From the NCBI RefSeq assembly GCF_003075415.1, contig NZ_QDAH01000055.1, positions 1-33,217 on the forward strand: a stretch of DNA of 33,217 nucleotides, in the 5' to 3' direction. This document shows positions 1 to 7,735 of the stretch, piece after piece. The DNA comes from Microvirga sp. KLBC 81 (GTDB lineage Bacteria > Pseudomonadota > Alphaproteobacteria > Rhizobiales > Beijerinckiaceae). The position numbers were made by a program, and so were the translations under genes. The notes beneath the pieces are model-generated. The model was not told the DNA's origin, made no database searches, and saw nothing but the letters and a program-made list of their open reading frames with translations. Each line of letters opens with the position of its first letter. Position 1 is the stretch's first letter.

Positions 1-91
1 AGGTTTGCGAGAAGGATGTGACAGGATGGATGAACGGTCGCCCGGCGCACCGCAAGCCTGAGCGAAAAAATGGCCCGTTGAGGTCTCACCG

Positions 92-1108
92 CTAAAAAGG
101 TCCAGTGCGCGCGGATTTCCATGATGGCCCGGAGCAGGTGCTCCAACCAGAGGCCGGATAGATTGATGCAAACCGTCTCTCATCCAATCTAAAGCAGCCC
201 TCTTGCAACGCACGGCCGGTCCATAGATTTTTCGTGGAGTCCACAATGTCGGTAAACAGCACTGTCGCAAGAACCCGGTCAGGCTCGAGAGTGGCTCGTG
301 CTCCCGTCAGGAACTCTTCGATCTCATCGGCTAAACGGTCCACGTCGCCGACCCAGGCCACATGATCGGAGCCAGGTAGCTCGACATATCGTGCACCAGG
401 GATTGCAGCCCCGAGGTAACGGCCTGCCTCCACGCTGACTCTTGGATCATCTGTTCTGTGTAGGACGAGTGTCGGTACGCGGATCACCGGAAGGATGTGA
501 CGGATGTCGATCTCGTTGTTCATTCGCATGAGAGCAAGCACGGCGGACGGGCTGGCCCCGAGCCGCTCGAAACGTGCCCACCAGCGCTTGAAGCGCTCGT
601 CGGACAGCTTGCCGGGCGCGAAGGCTTTCAGGCTCGCGCCGGTCCCCCAATCCCGCTCGATCATCTCAAGGAAGGCTGTGAATTTGTCGGGCGGCAGCAC
701 CCAGGAGGGGAAGTGGCCGTAAGCCCCATACAGCACCAGCGCCTGGGTGCGTTCAGGGTAGGTTGCGGCAATGAGCACGCTCATTGCGCCTCCCTCCGAG
801 ATGCCAAAGAGGGCAGCCTGCGTGCTCCCCACCGCGTCCATGACGGCGCGCACATCGTCCATGCGTTCTTCCAAGGTCGGCAAGTTCCCGAGGCGGTCCG
901 AGAGGCCGGTTCCCCGCTTGTCGAACAGGATCAGGCGGCTGAAAGAACTCAGGCGGGAGAGGAAGTGCGCCAGGGTCGGCTCCTCCCAGTAATGGTCGAG
1001 GTTGGAGATGAAACCTGGGACGAAGACCAGATCGAGCGGCCCTTTGCCGACCACCTGATAAGCGACGCGAAGATTGCCGCTTCGGGCGTAATGGATTTCC
1101 GCCTGCAT
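92..1108 (-). CDS. Alpha/beta hydrolase with a truncated C-terminal class III adenylate/guanylate cyclase domain
   Basis: The protein has an alpha/beta hydrolase fold: the nucleophile elbow GISEGG has Ser104, with Asp220 (HRTDD) and His249 (GSDH) as likely triad partners. After residue 270 the linker leads into ATVLFTDIVDST (about 281-292), the first strand of a class III nucleotide cyclase domain with its metal-binding Asp. Homology ends there, near position 233, and about 46 unrelated residues follow to the stop. Intact relatives carry a further cyclase domain of roughly 150 residues, so this copy is truncated or frameshifted. The hydrolase part looks intact; cyclase activity is not expected. 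The frame is open up to 1375, but ATG at 1108 begins the hydrolase homology and has a GGGAG sequence just upstream. Substrate unknown. Confidence 0.8.
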   Translation of the reverse strand: MQAEIHYARSGNLRVAYQVVGKGPLDLVFVPGFISNLDHYWEEPTLAHFLSRLSSFSRLILFDKRGTGLSDRLGNLPTLEERMDDVRAVMDAVGSTQAALFGISEGGAMSVLIAATYPERTQALVLYGAYGHFPSWVLPPDKFTAFLEMIERDWGTGASLKAFAPGKLSDERFKRWWARFERLGASPSAVLALMRMNNEIDIRHILPVIRVPTLVLHRTDDPRVSVEAGRYLGAAIPGARYVELPGSDHVAWVGDVDRLADEIEEFLTGARATLEPDRVLATVLFTDIVDSTKNLWTGRALQEGCFRLDERRFASIYPASGWSTCSGPSWKSARTGPF

Positions 1109-1669
1109 AGCTCGGCTCCCAGGCTGGTATTCCTGCTCGATAACGGATGTAGATGGAATTGATGTCAGTGGAAGGGTGAGCAATTCGATCCTGTACCGTA
1201 ACAGACCTCGGCCAAGGGGTGCTGCCATTCCGGTGTGGGGAGTTCGAGTTGCGCAGGTAATTTGCCCATCGTGCCAGAGTGCCCGGAGACGGTTGCGACC
1301 GCCAATCTCAGCCGTCGTGCGGCCTCTCAATCCGCTCGGCAAAAAGCTCCTGGAACTTCCAGAGCCCTCGATCATGGCTGATCCAGCGGGGCAGATCGTT
1401 GGGCGGCTTTACCGTCATCTCCCGCGCACCAGCCTGCCAGGCGGCGCTTGCAAGTTCTCTACCTCGGAGCCGCATAATCCTGAAGAAGGAGGATGCCAGC
1501 CTCTGGCATCCTCCGAGACTCGGTTCGATCACGGCCAAGATACCTGTTGCTGTCTCCGTCAGACCATTCCGCAGGCGACCACGTGATCTTCCACACGCCG
1601 CCTTCCTCGCCTGCGTGGTACCTCATTTCATGTGATTCTGAGTGGGCTCTTACCCTGACGGAGAAACCA
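1109..1669. other. Intergenic region without a confident gene
   Basis: This region lies between the reverse hydrolase start and the forward acetyltransferase start, so it should hold promoters for both. A reverse frame of about 55-76 codons (1308-1538 at most) has reasonable composition but no recognised family, so it is not called. The clearest structure is the perfect hairpin at 1488-1514, listed separately. No transposon ends, tRNA or repeat copies were seen. Confidence 0.5.
1488..1514. repeat. Perfect 12-bp inverted repeat (hairpin)
   Basis: GGAGGATGCCAG (1488-1499) is followed by a 3-nt loop and its exact complement CTGGCATCCTCC (1503-1514). It sits about 155 nt upstream of the acetyltransferase start. 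No T-run follows on either strand, so a standard terminator is not supported; it could be a leader hairpin or an operator. Confidence 0.7.
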
Positions 1670-2359
1670 ATGATGACAGATCAGATGAACACTTCCGGGA
1701 AGGTGGCCCAGTTCAAAGCGCGGACCACCGTCTTGAGCCGCGTCACATCTCCCGAGCCCAGCCACTCGGAGGCTGTTTCGGATATCCGGGTCCAAACGGC
1801 AGGCATAGACGATCGGTCTCGGCTCGTCGCAACAATGGCTCTCGCGTTCAGCACGGACCCTGCCGTACGCTGGATGTATCCTGGGCCTGAGACCTATCTT
1901 GAGTACTTCCCTCAATTCGTCACAGCATTCGGCGGCAGGGCCTTCGAGTGCGGTACAGCCCATTTCATCGGCGATGTTCAGGCCGCCGCGCTGTGGCTGC
2001 CGCCGGGTGTACAGCCTGACGAGGAGGATCTGATGAACCTCTTTGAGCGCACGGTTCCGGAGCAGGACCGGGAGGTATTGTTCGCGATTTTTGAGCAGAT
2101 GGGCAACTACCATCCTCATGAGCCACACTGGTACCTCCCGCTGATTGGGGTCGATCCGATCCAGCAGCGGAAGGGCTATGGTTCAATCCTGTTGGCCCAT
2201 GCCCTCAGGACCTGCGACGCGGCTGGAATGCCCGCCTACCTCGAATCCTCAAACCCGGAGAACATCCCGCTCTACCAGCGCCATGGCTTCGAGGCTCTGG
2301 GGACCATTCAGGTGGGGAACTTCCCACCAGTTACACCCATGCTCCGCCGTCCTAATTGA
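1670..2359 (+). CDS. GNAT family N-acetyltransferase
   Basis: A protein of 229 residues with a C-terminal GNAT fold. The acetyl-CoA binding motif A is clear: LIGVDPIQQRKGYG around residues 158-171, containing the Q/RxxGxG signature (QRKGYG), followed by motif B with LESSNPENIPLYQRHGFE (about 191-208). The N-terminal half resembles that of GNATs in which a DPAVRWMYP segment precedes the acceptor side. The frame is open from 1493, but ATG at 1670 follows a GGAG-like site (1660-1663) and removes a tail of unlikely composition; ATG at 1673 is equally possible. The acceptor substrate cannot be told. It lies 83 nt before an aminotransferase on the same strand, but an 11-bp hairpin separates them, so co-transcription is uncertain. 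Confidence 0.85.
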   Translation: MMTDQMNTSGKVAQFKARTTVLSRVTSPEPSHSEAVSDIRVQTAGIDDRSRLVATMALAFSTDPAVRWMYPGPETYLEYFPQFVTAFGGRAFECGTAHFIGDVQAAALWLPPGVQPDEEDLMNLFERTVPEQDREVLFAIFEQMGNYHPHEPHWYLPLIGVDPIQQRKGYGSILLAHALRTCDAAGMPAYLESSNPENIPLYQRHGFEALGTIQVGNFPPVTPMLRRPN

Positions 2360-2381
2360 GGAACGACCAAGGACAACAGCG

Positions 2382-2411
2382 TCGGAATGCGATGTAAATC
2401 TCGCATTCCGA
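2382..2411. promoter_or_regulatory. 11-bp inverted repeat upstream of the aminotransferase (candidate operator or hairpin)
   Basis: TCGGAATGCGA (2382-2392) and TCGCATTCCGA (2401-2411) are exact inverted copies around an 8-nt AT-rich centre. The repeat starts 22 nt after the acetyltransferase stop and ends 31 nt before the aminotransferase ATG, so it fits either an operator for the downstream pair or a terminator/attenuator hairpin. No T-run follows. Confidence 0.55.
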
Positions 2412-2442
2412 GCCAACACGGGTCAGAGCCAGGAGAGATGTA

Positions 2443-3648
2443 ATGCAGGTCGTCTCCAATCGTGTCCGCGCTGCGGCGAACAGCTTCGAGCCCATCCGGC
2501 AGTTCTACTTTCAGTCCCGCTATGCCGACATGCGGGGTGAGCCTGACATCTGCGACTTCACCTTCGGCAATCCGCATGAGATGCCATTGCCGGGGCTGGT
2601 CAAGGCAATCCGGCATCATGCTGTGCCGCACAACAAGGACTGGTTCGCATACAAGACAAGTGAGCCTGAGCCCCAGGCATTCCTGGCCGAGCGCCTGAGC
2701 GAGGAGCTGTCGCTGCCATTTGAGCCTGCTGATATTGCACTGACCAACGGGGCTATGGCGGCCATTGCGGTGGCGTTCCACCTGCTGCTCAATGTGGGTG
2801 ACGAGGCGATCTTCTCTACCCCAGCATGGTTCTGCTACGAGCCCATGCTCCTCGCAGCGGATGCTGTGCCCCGAAAGGTCAGACTCCAAGGTGAGCGGTA
2901 TGATCTGGACCTCTCTGCCATTGACGAGGCTATCTCATCGCGAACGCGTTTGGTTATCGTCAACACGCCGCATAACCCCACGGGTCGCATCTACAGCCGC
3001 GACCAGCTGGTCGCATTGGCGGATCTGCTGAATCGCGCTTCGGAGCGGATCGGGCGACGCATCTTTCTGCTCTCTGACGAGCCCTACCGTCGTATCCGCT
3101 TTGACGGGCATGACTTCGTCAGCCCAGCGGCGGTTTATCCGTGGACGTTGATCTCCTACAGCTACGGAAAAGTGCTGCTGGCTCCAGGGCAGCGGCTCGG
3201 CTATTTGGCTCTCTCGCCACTGATGCCGGAAACGGATAAGCAAGCCATTCAGAGCAGCCTGTTTGCCGCCCAGATGGCGCTGGGGTGGTGCTTCCCCAAT
3301 GCGGTGATGCAGTATGCCCTGCCTGATCTGGACGGGCTCAGCATCGACATACCTATGCTCTCAGCCAAGCGAGCCAGGATGACTGCGGCTTTGGAGCAGG
3401 CGGGCTACGAAGTGCTGCCATCAGAGGGCACCTTTTACCTGTTCTGCAAGTATCCTGGTGCGAACGGGGATCAGTACTGGAATGCTCTGGCGGAGCGTGA
3501 CGTGTTCGTCATGCCCGGTCGCGTCATGGACGTTCCAGGTCACTTTCGCATCAGCCTTACGGCCGCTGAGCCGATGATCGAGCGCAGCCTTCCTGTCTTT
3601 GCAGAAGTTGCGCGAGCAATTCAGTATGAGCGGCAGGCTGCCGAGTGA
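2443..3648 (+). CDS. PLP-dependent class I/II aminotransferase
   Basis: A fold-type I aminotransferase of 401 residues. Visible motifs are NTPHNPTG (174-181, cofactor and substrate binding), SDEPYRR (211-217, Asp212 for the pyridine nitrogen and Tyr215 for the phenol oxygen), SYSYGKVLLAPGQRLGY (238-254) with Lys243 as the Schiff-base lysine and Arg251 in the phosphate-binding region, and a C-terminal arginine in HFRISL for the substrate carboxylate. It should transfer an amino group between an amino acid and a 2-oxo acid in the cytoplasm; the substrate is not evident. AGGAG lies 7 nt before the ATG. A GTG-started alpha/beta hydrolase follows after 25 nt, so the two are probably one transcription unit. 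Confidence 0.88.
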   Translation: MQVVSNRVRAAANSFEPIRQFYFQSRYADMRGEPDICDFTFGNPHEMPLPGLVKAIRHHAVPHNKDWFAYKTSEPEPQAFLAERLSEELSLPFEPADIALTNGAMAAIAVAFHLLLNVGDEAIFSTPAWFCYEPMLLAADAVPRKVRLQGERYDLDLSAIDEAISSRTRLVIVNTPHNPTGRIYSRDQLVALADLLNRASERIGRRIFLLSDEPYRRIRFDGHDFVSPAAVYPWTLISYSYGKVLLAPGQRLGYLALSPLMPETDKQAIQSSLFAAQMALGWCFPNAVMQYALPDLDGLSIDIPMLSAKRARMTAALEQAGYEVLPSEGTFYLFCKYPGANGDQYWNALAERDVFVMPGRVMDVPGHFRISLTAAEPMIERSLPVFAEVARAIQYERQAAE

Positions 3649-3673
3649 GACGACATCCTGACGGAGATGTCCT

Positions 3674-4567
3674 GTGCCCGTGATAAAGACCGGTTCCTGG
3701 ACCATCGACTATACCGAAACAGGGAGCGGTCCTTGTATGATCCTCCTGCACAGTTCAGTGGCGGGTAATCGCCAATGGCGCGCCACGATTGAGGCGCTCC
3801 AAGATCAGTACCACGTCATCGCAATCAACCTCTTCGGCTACGGGCAGACGAGCGACTGGCCCGACGACCGGCAGCAGACCCTTGCTGATCAAAGCGAATT
3901 GGTTCAGCCGTTCATTGATCAGGCTCACGGCGATGTTGCCTTGGTCGGGCACTCCTTTGGTGGTGTGGTGGCGATGTCTGCCGCCTTGCGCCGCCCGGAC
4001 AAAGTATCCCGTCTGATCCTGCTGGAGCCCATTCCCTTCTGTGTGCTCGCAGACGCTGGGCGGGTGGATGCTTATGCCGAGATTGCCCGGTTGCGGGGCT
4101 TCGTGAAGCGGTGTGGCGGATCGGGTGATTGGGAGAAGGGAGCCGCCTGCTTTGCGGATTACTGGAACGGAGAGGGCACTTGGGCCGCCATGTCGCCCGA
4201 GCGGCAGAAGACCTTTGCTTTATCGATGCGACCCAATGTCCATGAATGGGATGCCGTACTCGGGAGGACGAGTCAACAAGACTGGTCCACCATTCATGCC
4301 AGGACCCTGGTGGCCTGGACGCGAGATACGAAGCGACCCGTTCGCGAGATCGTTGAGGTGCTGCGGGAACGGGCTCCGCATTGGCAATACCGCGAGTTCA
4401 GCGAAGGCGGGCATATGTTTCCGTTGACCCGGCCGAATATCACGAACCGCTTGATCTCCGAATTCTTGTGCGACACGGATCGGGAGCGCGATCCGGGCAT
4501 CACTTTCTTCAACCTGACGGATCGAAATCCAGTGCCGGCTATTCCGCAAAGCGGACGAACGCCCTGA
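3674..4567 (+). CDS. Alpha/beta hydrolase
   Basis: A 297-residue alpha/beta hydrolase. The oxyanion-hole region is LLHSSVAGNRQW (24-35), the nucleophile elbow is VGHSFGG with Ser94, Asp218 sits in AWTRD, and His247 lies in EGGHMFP. The core resembles the haloalkane dehalogenase/epoxide hydrolase/esterase superfamily, and the reaction cannot be narrowed from sequence alone. The start is GTG at 3674, chosen because ACGGAG (3661-3666) lies 7 nt before it. Close spacing after the aminotransferase suggests a shared pathway. The last ~30 residues are low-complexity relative to the fold. The 3' end overlaps the convergent small gene by 29 bp. Confidence 0.85.
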   Translation: MPVIKTGSWTIDYTETGSGPCMILLHSSVAGNRQWRATIEALQDQYHVIAINLFGYGQTSDWPDDRQQTLADQSELVQPFIDQAHGDVALVGHSFGGVVAMSAALRRPDKVSRLILLEPIPFCVLADAGRVDAYAEIARLRGFVKRCGGSGDWEKGAACFADYWNGEGTWAAMSPERQKTFALSMRPNVHEWDAVLGRTSQQDWSTIHARTLVAWTRDTKRPVREIVEVLRERAPHWQYREFSEGGHMFPLTRPNITNRLISEFLCDTDRERDPGITFFNLTDRNPVPAIPQSGRTP

Positions 4568-4790
4568 GACCCTTGATCAGCAACTCACGCTGATCATCCG
4601 GGAGATAGCCCTTGCACGTGGCGTCGACGAGTGCCGCCAGTTCCTCCCTGCTCGGTCGCCGCTCCCTGATCTCGCTCGCCCACATGATGATCTCTGAGGC
4701 GCGGTTGGCGCAGGATGGGCATTCGTCGGCGATCTTGCGGGCCAGTGCAACGATGCTGTCGAGAGGTGAGGCTTCAGGATTGTCGGGCAT
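4539..4790 (-). CDS. Small hypothetical protein with a CxxC pair
   Basis: An 83-residue, mostly helical, acidic protein with one CPSC pair (residues 25-28) and no signal peptide or membrane segment. I do not recognise a characterised family. The reading is supported by normal codon composition, a long helix pattern and position: it ends 29 bp inside the 3' end of the convergent hydrolase and starts just before the PRC-barrel gene terminus. The CxxC pair could bind a metal or be redox-active, but a lone pair is weak evidence. Confidence 0.6.
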   Translation of the reverse strand: MPDNPEASPLDSIVALARKIADECPSCANRASEIIMWASEIRERRPSREELAALVDATCKGYLPDDQRELLIKGLRAFVRFAE

Positions 4791-4881
4791 CCTGTGCTAT
4801 TCCCATCTTACATCGAGCCGAAGGGCCGAACGACCCTTTGGCTCGTGTCTGCTGACTTTGCCGGCGGCCGTGACCGCGACC

Positions 4882-5286
4882 TCAGATGCCCCAGTAGTAG
4901 GGTATTCGCCAGTAATCGTGCAGTTCGCGCTCGCGATCCCGGTCTGTCCAGTCATAGTCATCGCGATCCCGGTAGAAGGTCGGAGCCCCGCGCAGCTGCT
5001 CTTCGGTGATGTCCGTGCGGTAGCCGCCCAGGCCGGTGTCGTAGGTCAGCTTGCTCCAAGGGATGGTGTGCTCGTCCTCGCCCATCCCAAGAAAGCCACC
5101 AAACGACATCACCGCATAGGCGACCTTGCCGCTGATCTTCTCGATCATCAGCCGCTTGATCGAGCCAAGGTGGTTTCCCTGCGGATCATACACGGCAGTT
5201 CCCTCGACCCGATCACTTTCGATCAGGGGCTTGCCTGTCATCACGCCCGGTGCATCGGTGCGAGTTGTCGTATCTGTCTGGGCCAT
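4882..5286 (-). CDS. PRC-barrel domain protein
   Basis: A cytoplasmic protein of 134 residues. The PRC-barrel domain spans about 18-95, with the typical opening LIESDRVEGTAVYDPQG and continuing through KISGKVAYAVMSFGG and HTIPWSKL. The C-terminal 30 residues are rich in Asp, Arg and Tyr (YRDRDDYDWTDRDRERE) and probably disordered. PRC-barrel proteins of this short type are common in Rhizobiales beside general stress genes; their ligand is unknown. GAGGAG lies 8 nt before ATG. The membrane-anchored stress-type gene immediately upstream on the same strand ends 64 nt before this start, so the two may be co-transcribed. Confidence 0.85.
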   Translation of the reverse strand: MAQTDTTTRTDAPGVMTGKPLIESDRVEGTAVYDPQGNHLGSIKRLMIEKISGKVAYAVMSFGGFLGMGEDEHTIPWSKLTYDTGLGGYRTDITEEQLRGAPTFYRDRDDYDWTDRDRERELHDYWRIPYYWGI

Positions 5287-5350
5287 TGCTCGTCTCCTCT
5301 GTCAGTTCGTTCAACAAGCATCGTTTCCTTCGCCCGCTCTGCTGTGCAGA

Positions 5351-5962
5351 TCACTCCTCGTGTTGATCGTCACGGCGAGCGGTATAGCCGCGTCTGGTTC
5401 TGGCATATTCCGGCACGCGCCTCTCCTGGCTGCTGTGCTCGCCATGGATCATCCAGGCCAGCGCGTAACCAACCGCTCCAGCCATCAGGAGCCAGGGCCA
5501 CGGGTTGGCCGTTATCTGCTGGCGCACCAGCCGACGACTCTCTTGGTAGGAGCGCTCGGCCTTGGGATAGCGGTCGCGAGCTTGCCGTACATAGTGCTGG
5601 CCTTCGCGGTAAGCCTCACGGACCGTTCCGGAGGCCGTCTGCGCCACGTCCTGCATGGCCTCCCTCACCTGATCCAGAAGCTTTTCGGCGGTTTCCTGTT
5701 CAGCTTGATCCTGGCCGTCTCGGCTCTGGCGGCTGGAAGCCGTGGGCGCCCCCGCTTGCTGATCGGGTGCGATGGCCTTCCTGGTGACCGTCACCGAGAC
5801 TGGATCGCTGGTCGGGAAGGTCTCCTCGATGGCATGATCAAGCCTCGCATCGAGGTTCTCTTTCGAATTCTCAGGCAAATCGCAATCTGGTGGACAGGAC
5901 CCCGGCTGACTTTTCATCTCACCAGGAATGGATTGCCCGTGCGCTGAGGGTGCATCGGCCAT
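5351..5962 (-). CDS. YqjD/ElaB-like membrane-anchored protein with an N-terminal LDHAIEETFPTSDPVS motif
   Basis: A 203-residue protein in three parts. Residues about 40-60 carry the short motif LDHAIEETFPTSDPVSVT that occurs in many small rhizobial proteins. Residues about 80-155 are charged and helical (KLLDQVREAMQDVAQ..., YREGQHYVRQARDRYP), as in the YqjD/ElaB/DUF883 family. A single membrane segment with NPWPWLLMAGAVGYALAWM follows at about 152-171, then a basic tail. In E. coli such proteins are stationary-phase, inner-membrane, ribosome-associated proteins; applying that role here is inference. GGAG lies 7 nt before ATG, and an EcfG-like promoter lies 60-84 nt upstream, which fits general stress control. 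Confidence 0.75.
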   Translation of the reverse strand: MADAPSAHGQSIPGEMKSQPGSCPPDCDLPENSKENLDARLDHAIEETFPTSDPVSVTVTRKAIAPDQQAGAPTASSRQSRDGQDQAEQETAEKLLDQVREAMQDVAQTASGTVREAYREGQHYVRQARDRYPKAERSYQESRRLVRQQITANPWPWLLMAGAVGYALAWMIHGEHSSQERRVPEYARTRRGYTARRDDQHEE

Positions 5963-6021
5963 GGCCGTTCTCCATCAGGAGACCGGAATCAGGACACCAT
6001 CCGGCTCCGCTTCGCCAAACC

Positions 6022-6046
6022 AACTCCGGGTTGAGAGTGCCGTTCC
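6022..6046 (-). promoter_or_regulatory. Candidate EcfG (general stress sigma) promoter
   Basis: On the reverse strand GGAAC (6046-6042) is followed after 16 nt by AGTT (6025-6022). The alphaproteobacterial EcfG consensus is GGAAC, 16-17 nt, CGTT, so one base differs. It would start transcription about 50 nt before the YqjD-like gene. The match was found by eye; the association with a stress-type gene adds weight. Confidence 0.5.
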
Positions 6047-6156
6047 AGGTTAGGATTAACATAGATTAGAAATTTCCCGCCGCTCCGGAACGCCGATGAC
6101 CCTTCAAGATTTATGGCCTAGCTCCACCAAGGGAGCAGCTTGACCGGAAACGCTCC

Positions 6157-6363
6157 ATGGCCCTTGCGACAAGTGATGACTGGCCTGCGGGTCAGCTTAT
6201 TGTTGTCCTTCACGCGTGGCGCGGGGACGGTTTCTGGCAGGATATCCAAGTCGAGGTGCAGCAGCGGATTGGCGCTGATCTGCGGACCATGGACACCGAC
6301 CTGCTTCAGCAGCCGTTGTCTCCAAACGAAATCCGCCGAATCGTCCTTGAGGTGATCATCTAA
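6157..6363 (+). CDS. Small hypothetical protein
   Basis: A 68-residue protein without signal peptide, membrane segment or recognised family. It has regular hydrophobic patterning (GQLIVVLHAWRGDGFW; EIRRIVLEVII). An overlapping reverse frame of 96 codons is the competing reading; the forward one is preferred for its composition and because it ends just before the hairpin at 6397-6417. A GGAA sequence lies 9 nt upstream of ATG. Treat as tentative. Confidence 0.45.
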   Translation: MALATSDDWPAGQLIVVLHAWRGDGFWQDIQVEVQQRIGADLRTMDTDLLQQPLSPNEIRRIVLEVII

Positions 6364-6396
6364 CCTTCCGTCTCGGTTCTCACAATTGAGGCGCGA

Positions 6397-6417
6397 AGTG
6401 GCGCGCAATGCGCCACT
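6397..6417. terminator. Candidate hairpin terminator between convergent genes
   Basis: AGTGGCGC (6397-6404) and GCGCCACT (6410-6417) form a perfect 8-bp GC-rich stem with a 5-nt loop. It lies between the 3' end of the small forward gene and the 3' end of rpsU, where a bidirectional terminator is expected. Neither side has a T-run, so intrinsic termination would be weak. Confidence 0.45.
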
Positions 6418-6459
6418 CGCAACGCTTGAGCCCGATGCTCGGCTCTATCTTGGATTCGA

Positions 6460-6780
6460 TTAGACCTTCGGCTCCGACGCTGCAGGGCGCGATCCCGCGT
6501 TGAGACCAGTCCCCGGTCGGCGCGGTCCGGCAAAACGCGGCTTCGGCTTGGGAGCGGCGATCAACCCCTCCCGGATGGCCTGCTTGCGGGCCGCCTTGCG
6601 GTTGCGCCGCACCGCCTCTGCCTTCTCACGGGTCTTGCGCTCGGAGGGCTTCTCGTAGGCCTTGCGCTGCTTCATCTCACGGAAGACGCCCTCGCGCTGC
6701 ATCTTCTTCTTGAGCACCCTGAGGGCCTGATCGACATTGTTGTCACGTACCAATACCTGCAAAATGGTATCCAATCTCAT
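6460..6780 (-). CDS. rpsU: 30S ribosomal protein S21
   Basis: S21 is recognised by LVRDNNVDQALRVLKKKMQREGVFREMK and then YEKPSERKTREKAEAVRRNRKAARKQ; it is a small-subunit protein involved in mRNA selection at initiation. About 30 extra residues follow the core, a Pro/Arg/Gly-rich tail longer than in enteric S21 (about 71 residues) but of a kind seen in alphaproteobacteria. Most S21 proteins begin MQVLVRDN. Here the frame opens six codons earlier (ATG at 6780), but a TTG codon stands exactly at the expected initiator position (6762) with GGA 7 nt before it, so TTG may be the true start. It is divergent from a cold-shock-domain gene. Confidence 0.93.
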   Translation of the reverse strand: MRLDTILQVLVRDNNVDQALRVLKKKMQREGVFREMKQRKAYEKPSERKTREKAEAVRRNRKAARKQAIREGLIAAPKPKPRFAGPRRPGTGLNAGSRPAASEPKV

Positions 6781-6839
6781 GCTTGGAGCGGGCCGGCGGA
6801 CCTGGCATAGGCCATGGGCGATGGTAGGCCGGCAGGAAA

Positions 6840-6855
6840 GAGGGCTCTCGCCCTC
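6840..6855. repeat. Hairpin in the rpsU/cold-shock divergent region
   Basis: GAGGGC (6840-6845) and GCCCTC (6850-6855) form a 6-bp stem with a 4-nt loop, and flanking bases can extend it imperfectly. It lies in the 289-nt region between rpsU and the cold-shock gene and would fall in the rpsU leader, where a temperature- or protein-responsive structure is possible but not demonstrated. Confidence 0.3.
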
Positions 6856-7069
6856 CTGGCGAGGCCGGACCTTAGCACAGTTTCAGTCCACGGCACGGAT
6901 TTTCGTCCTCCAGGCCGAAAAGGAGCATGCGTTGGCGCCGCGAAGCCTGAGAGGAGGCGTCCGCTTCCCCATCAGAGATCACATTTTGAGCCGATATCTC
7001 TCTTGCCCTTGAGGGGTGAGAACGCTACGGCTTATGTCGAGACAAGAGAGACTTCAGAAGGCAGTTTAG

Positions 7070-7735
7070 ATGGGCCGGGGTAACGAGCACCGCAATCGCC
7101 AGCGTCAATTCGGCGGTCAGCCCGCTGATCCTTGGGGCGAATACGCCCCGCCATCACCCTCCTACGAGCGGCCTGCTCGCCCGCAAGCCCCACGGGTATC
7201 GTCGGGCCGCGAGGCCGAGGCCCGGGTGAAATGGTTCAACCCTGACAAGGGCTTCGGCTTTGTCGAGCTGACGGACGGCTCGGGCGAGGCTTTCCTGCAC
7301 ATCAGGCAGGTGGAGGCCGCAGGCCACAGCGTTCTGCCCTCCGGGACGACCCTGGTGGTCCAGGTCGGCTCGGGCCAGAAGGGGCCGCAGGTCAACGAGA
7401 TCGTCAGTGTCGACACCAGCACGGCTGAACCCGAGCCCGCTCGTCGCAGTCCACGCCCGCCAAAGGCTCCGATGAGAGCTTCCGGCGGGCGTCCACGGCA
7501 GGGAAGCTTTCAGGCCGGCACCGCCACCCCGGACACCATCGGTACGGTGAAGTGGTACAATCAGGCCAAAGGCTTCGGCTTCATCACTGTCGAGGGCGAA
7601 AGCAAGGATCTGTTCATTCACGTCTCAGCGCTGGAGCGCGCCGGTCTCAGCGGATTGGAGCCGGGGCAGGTGGTTCGCGTCGCCATCGCGGAAGGGCGCA
7701 AGGGCCGTGAGGTCGAGGCGGTCGAACTCGCTTAA
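7070..7735 (+). CDS. Double cold-shock-domain protein
   Basis: A 221-residue protein with two cold-shock domains. The first covers about 49-115, with RNP1 KGFGFV (60-65) and RNP2 FLHI (75-78). The second covers about 156-221, with RNP1 KGFGFI (167-172) and RNP2 FIHV (182-185). The ~45-residue N-terminal segment and the ~40-residue linker are basic and rich in Pro, Arg and Gln, so probably disordered. Such proteins bind single-stranded RNA or DNA and act as RNA chaperones; the tandem form is common in alphaproteobacteria. The second domain is closer to canonical CspA, while the first has GSGEAFLHI and lacks part of the usual aromatic set. AGAAGG lies 8 nt before ATG. Its divergent partner is rpsU. 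Confidence 0.9.
   Translation: MGRGNEHRNRQRQFGGQPADPWGEYAPPSPSYERPARPQAPRVSSGREAEARVKWFNPDKGFGFVELTDGSGEAFLHIRQVEAAGHSVLPSGTTLVVQVGSGQKGPQVNEIVSVDTSTAEPEPARRSPRPPKAPMRASGGRPRQGSFQAGTATPDTIGTVKWYNQAKGFGFITVEGESKDLFIHVSALERAGLSGLEPGQVVRVAIAEGRKGREVEAVELA

Noticed and set aside
497..1162. Forward 221-codon frame opposite the hydrolase
   Set aside because: No motif and typical shadow composition; the reverse hydrolase is well supported.
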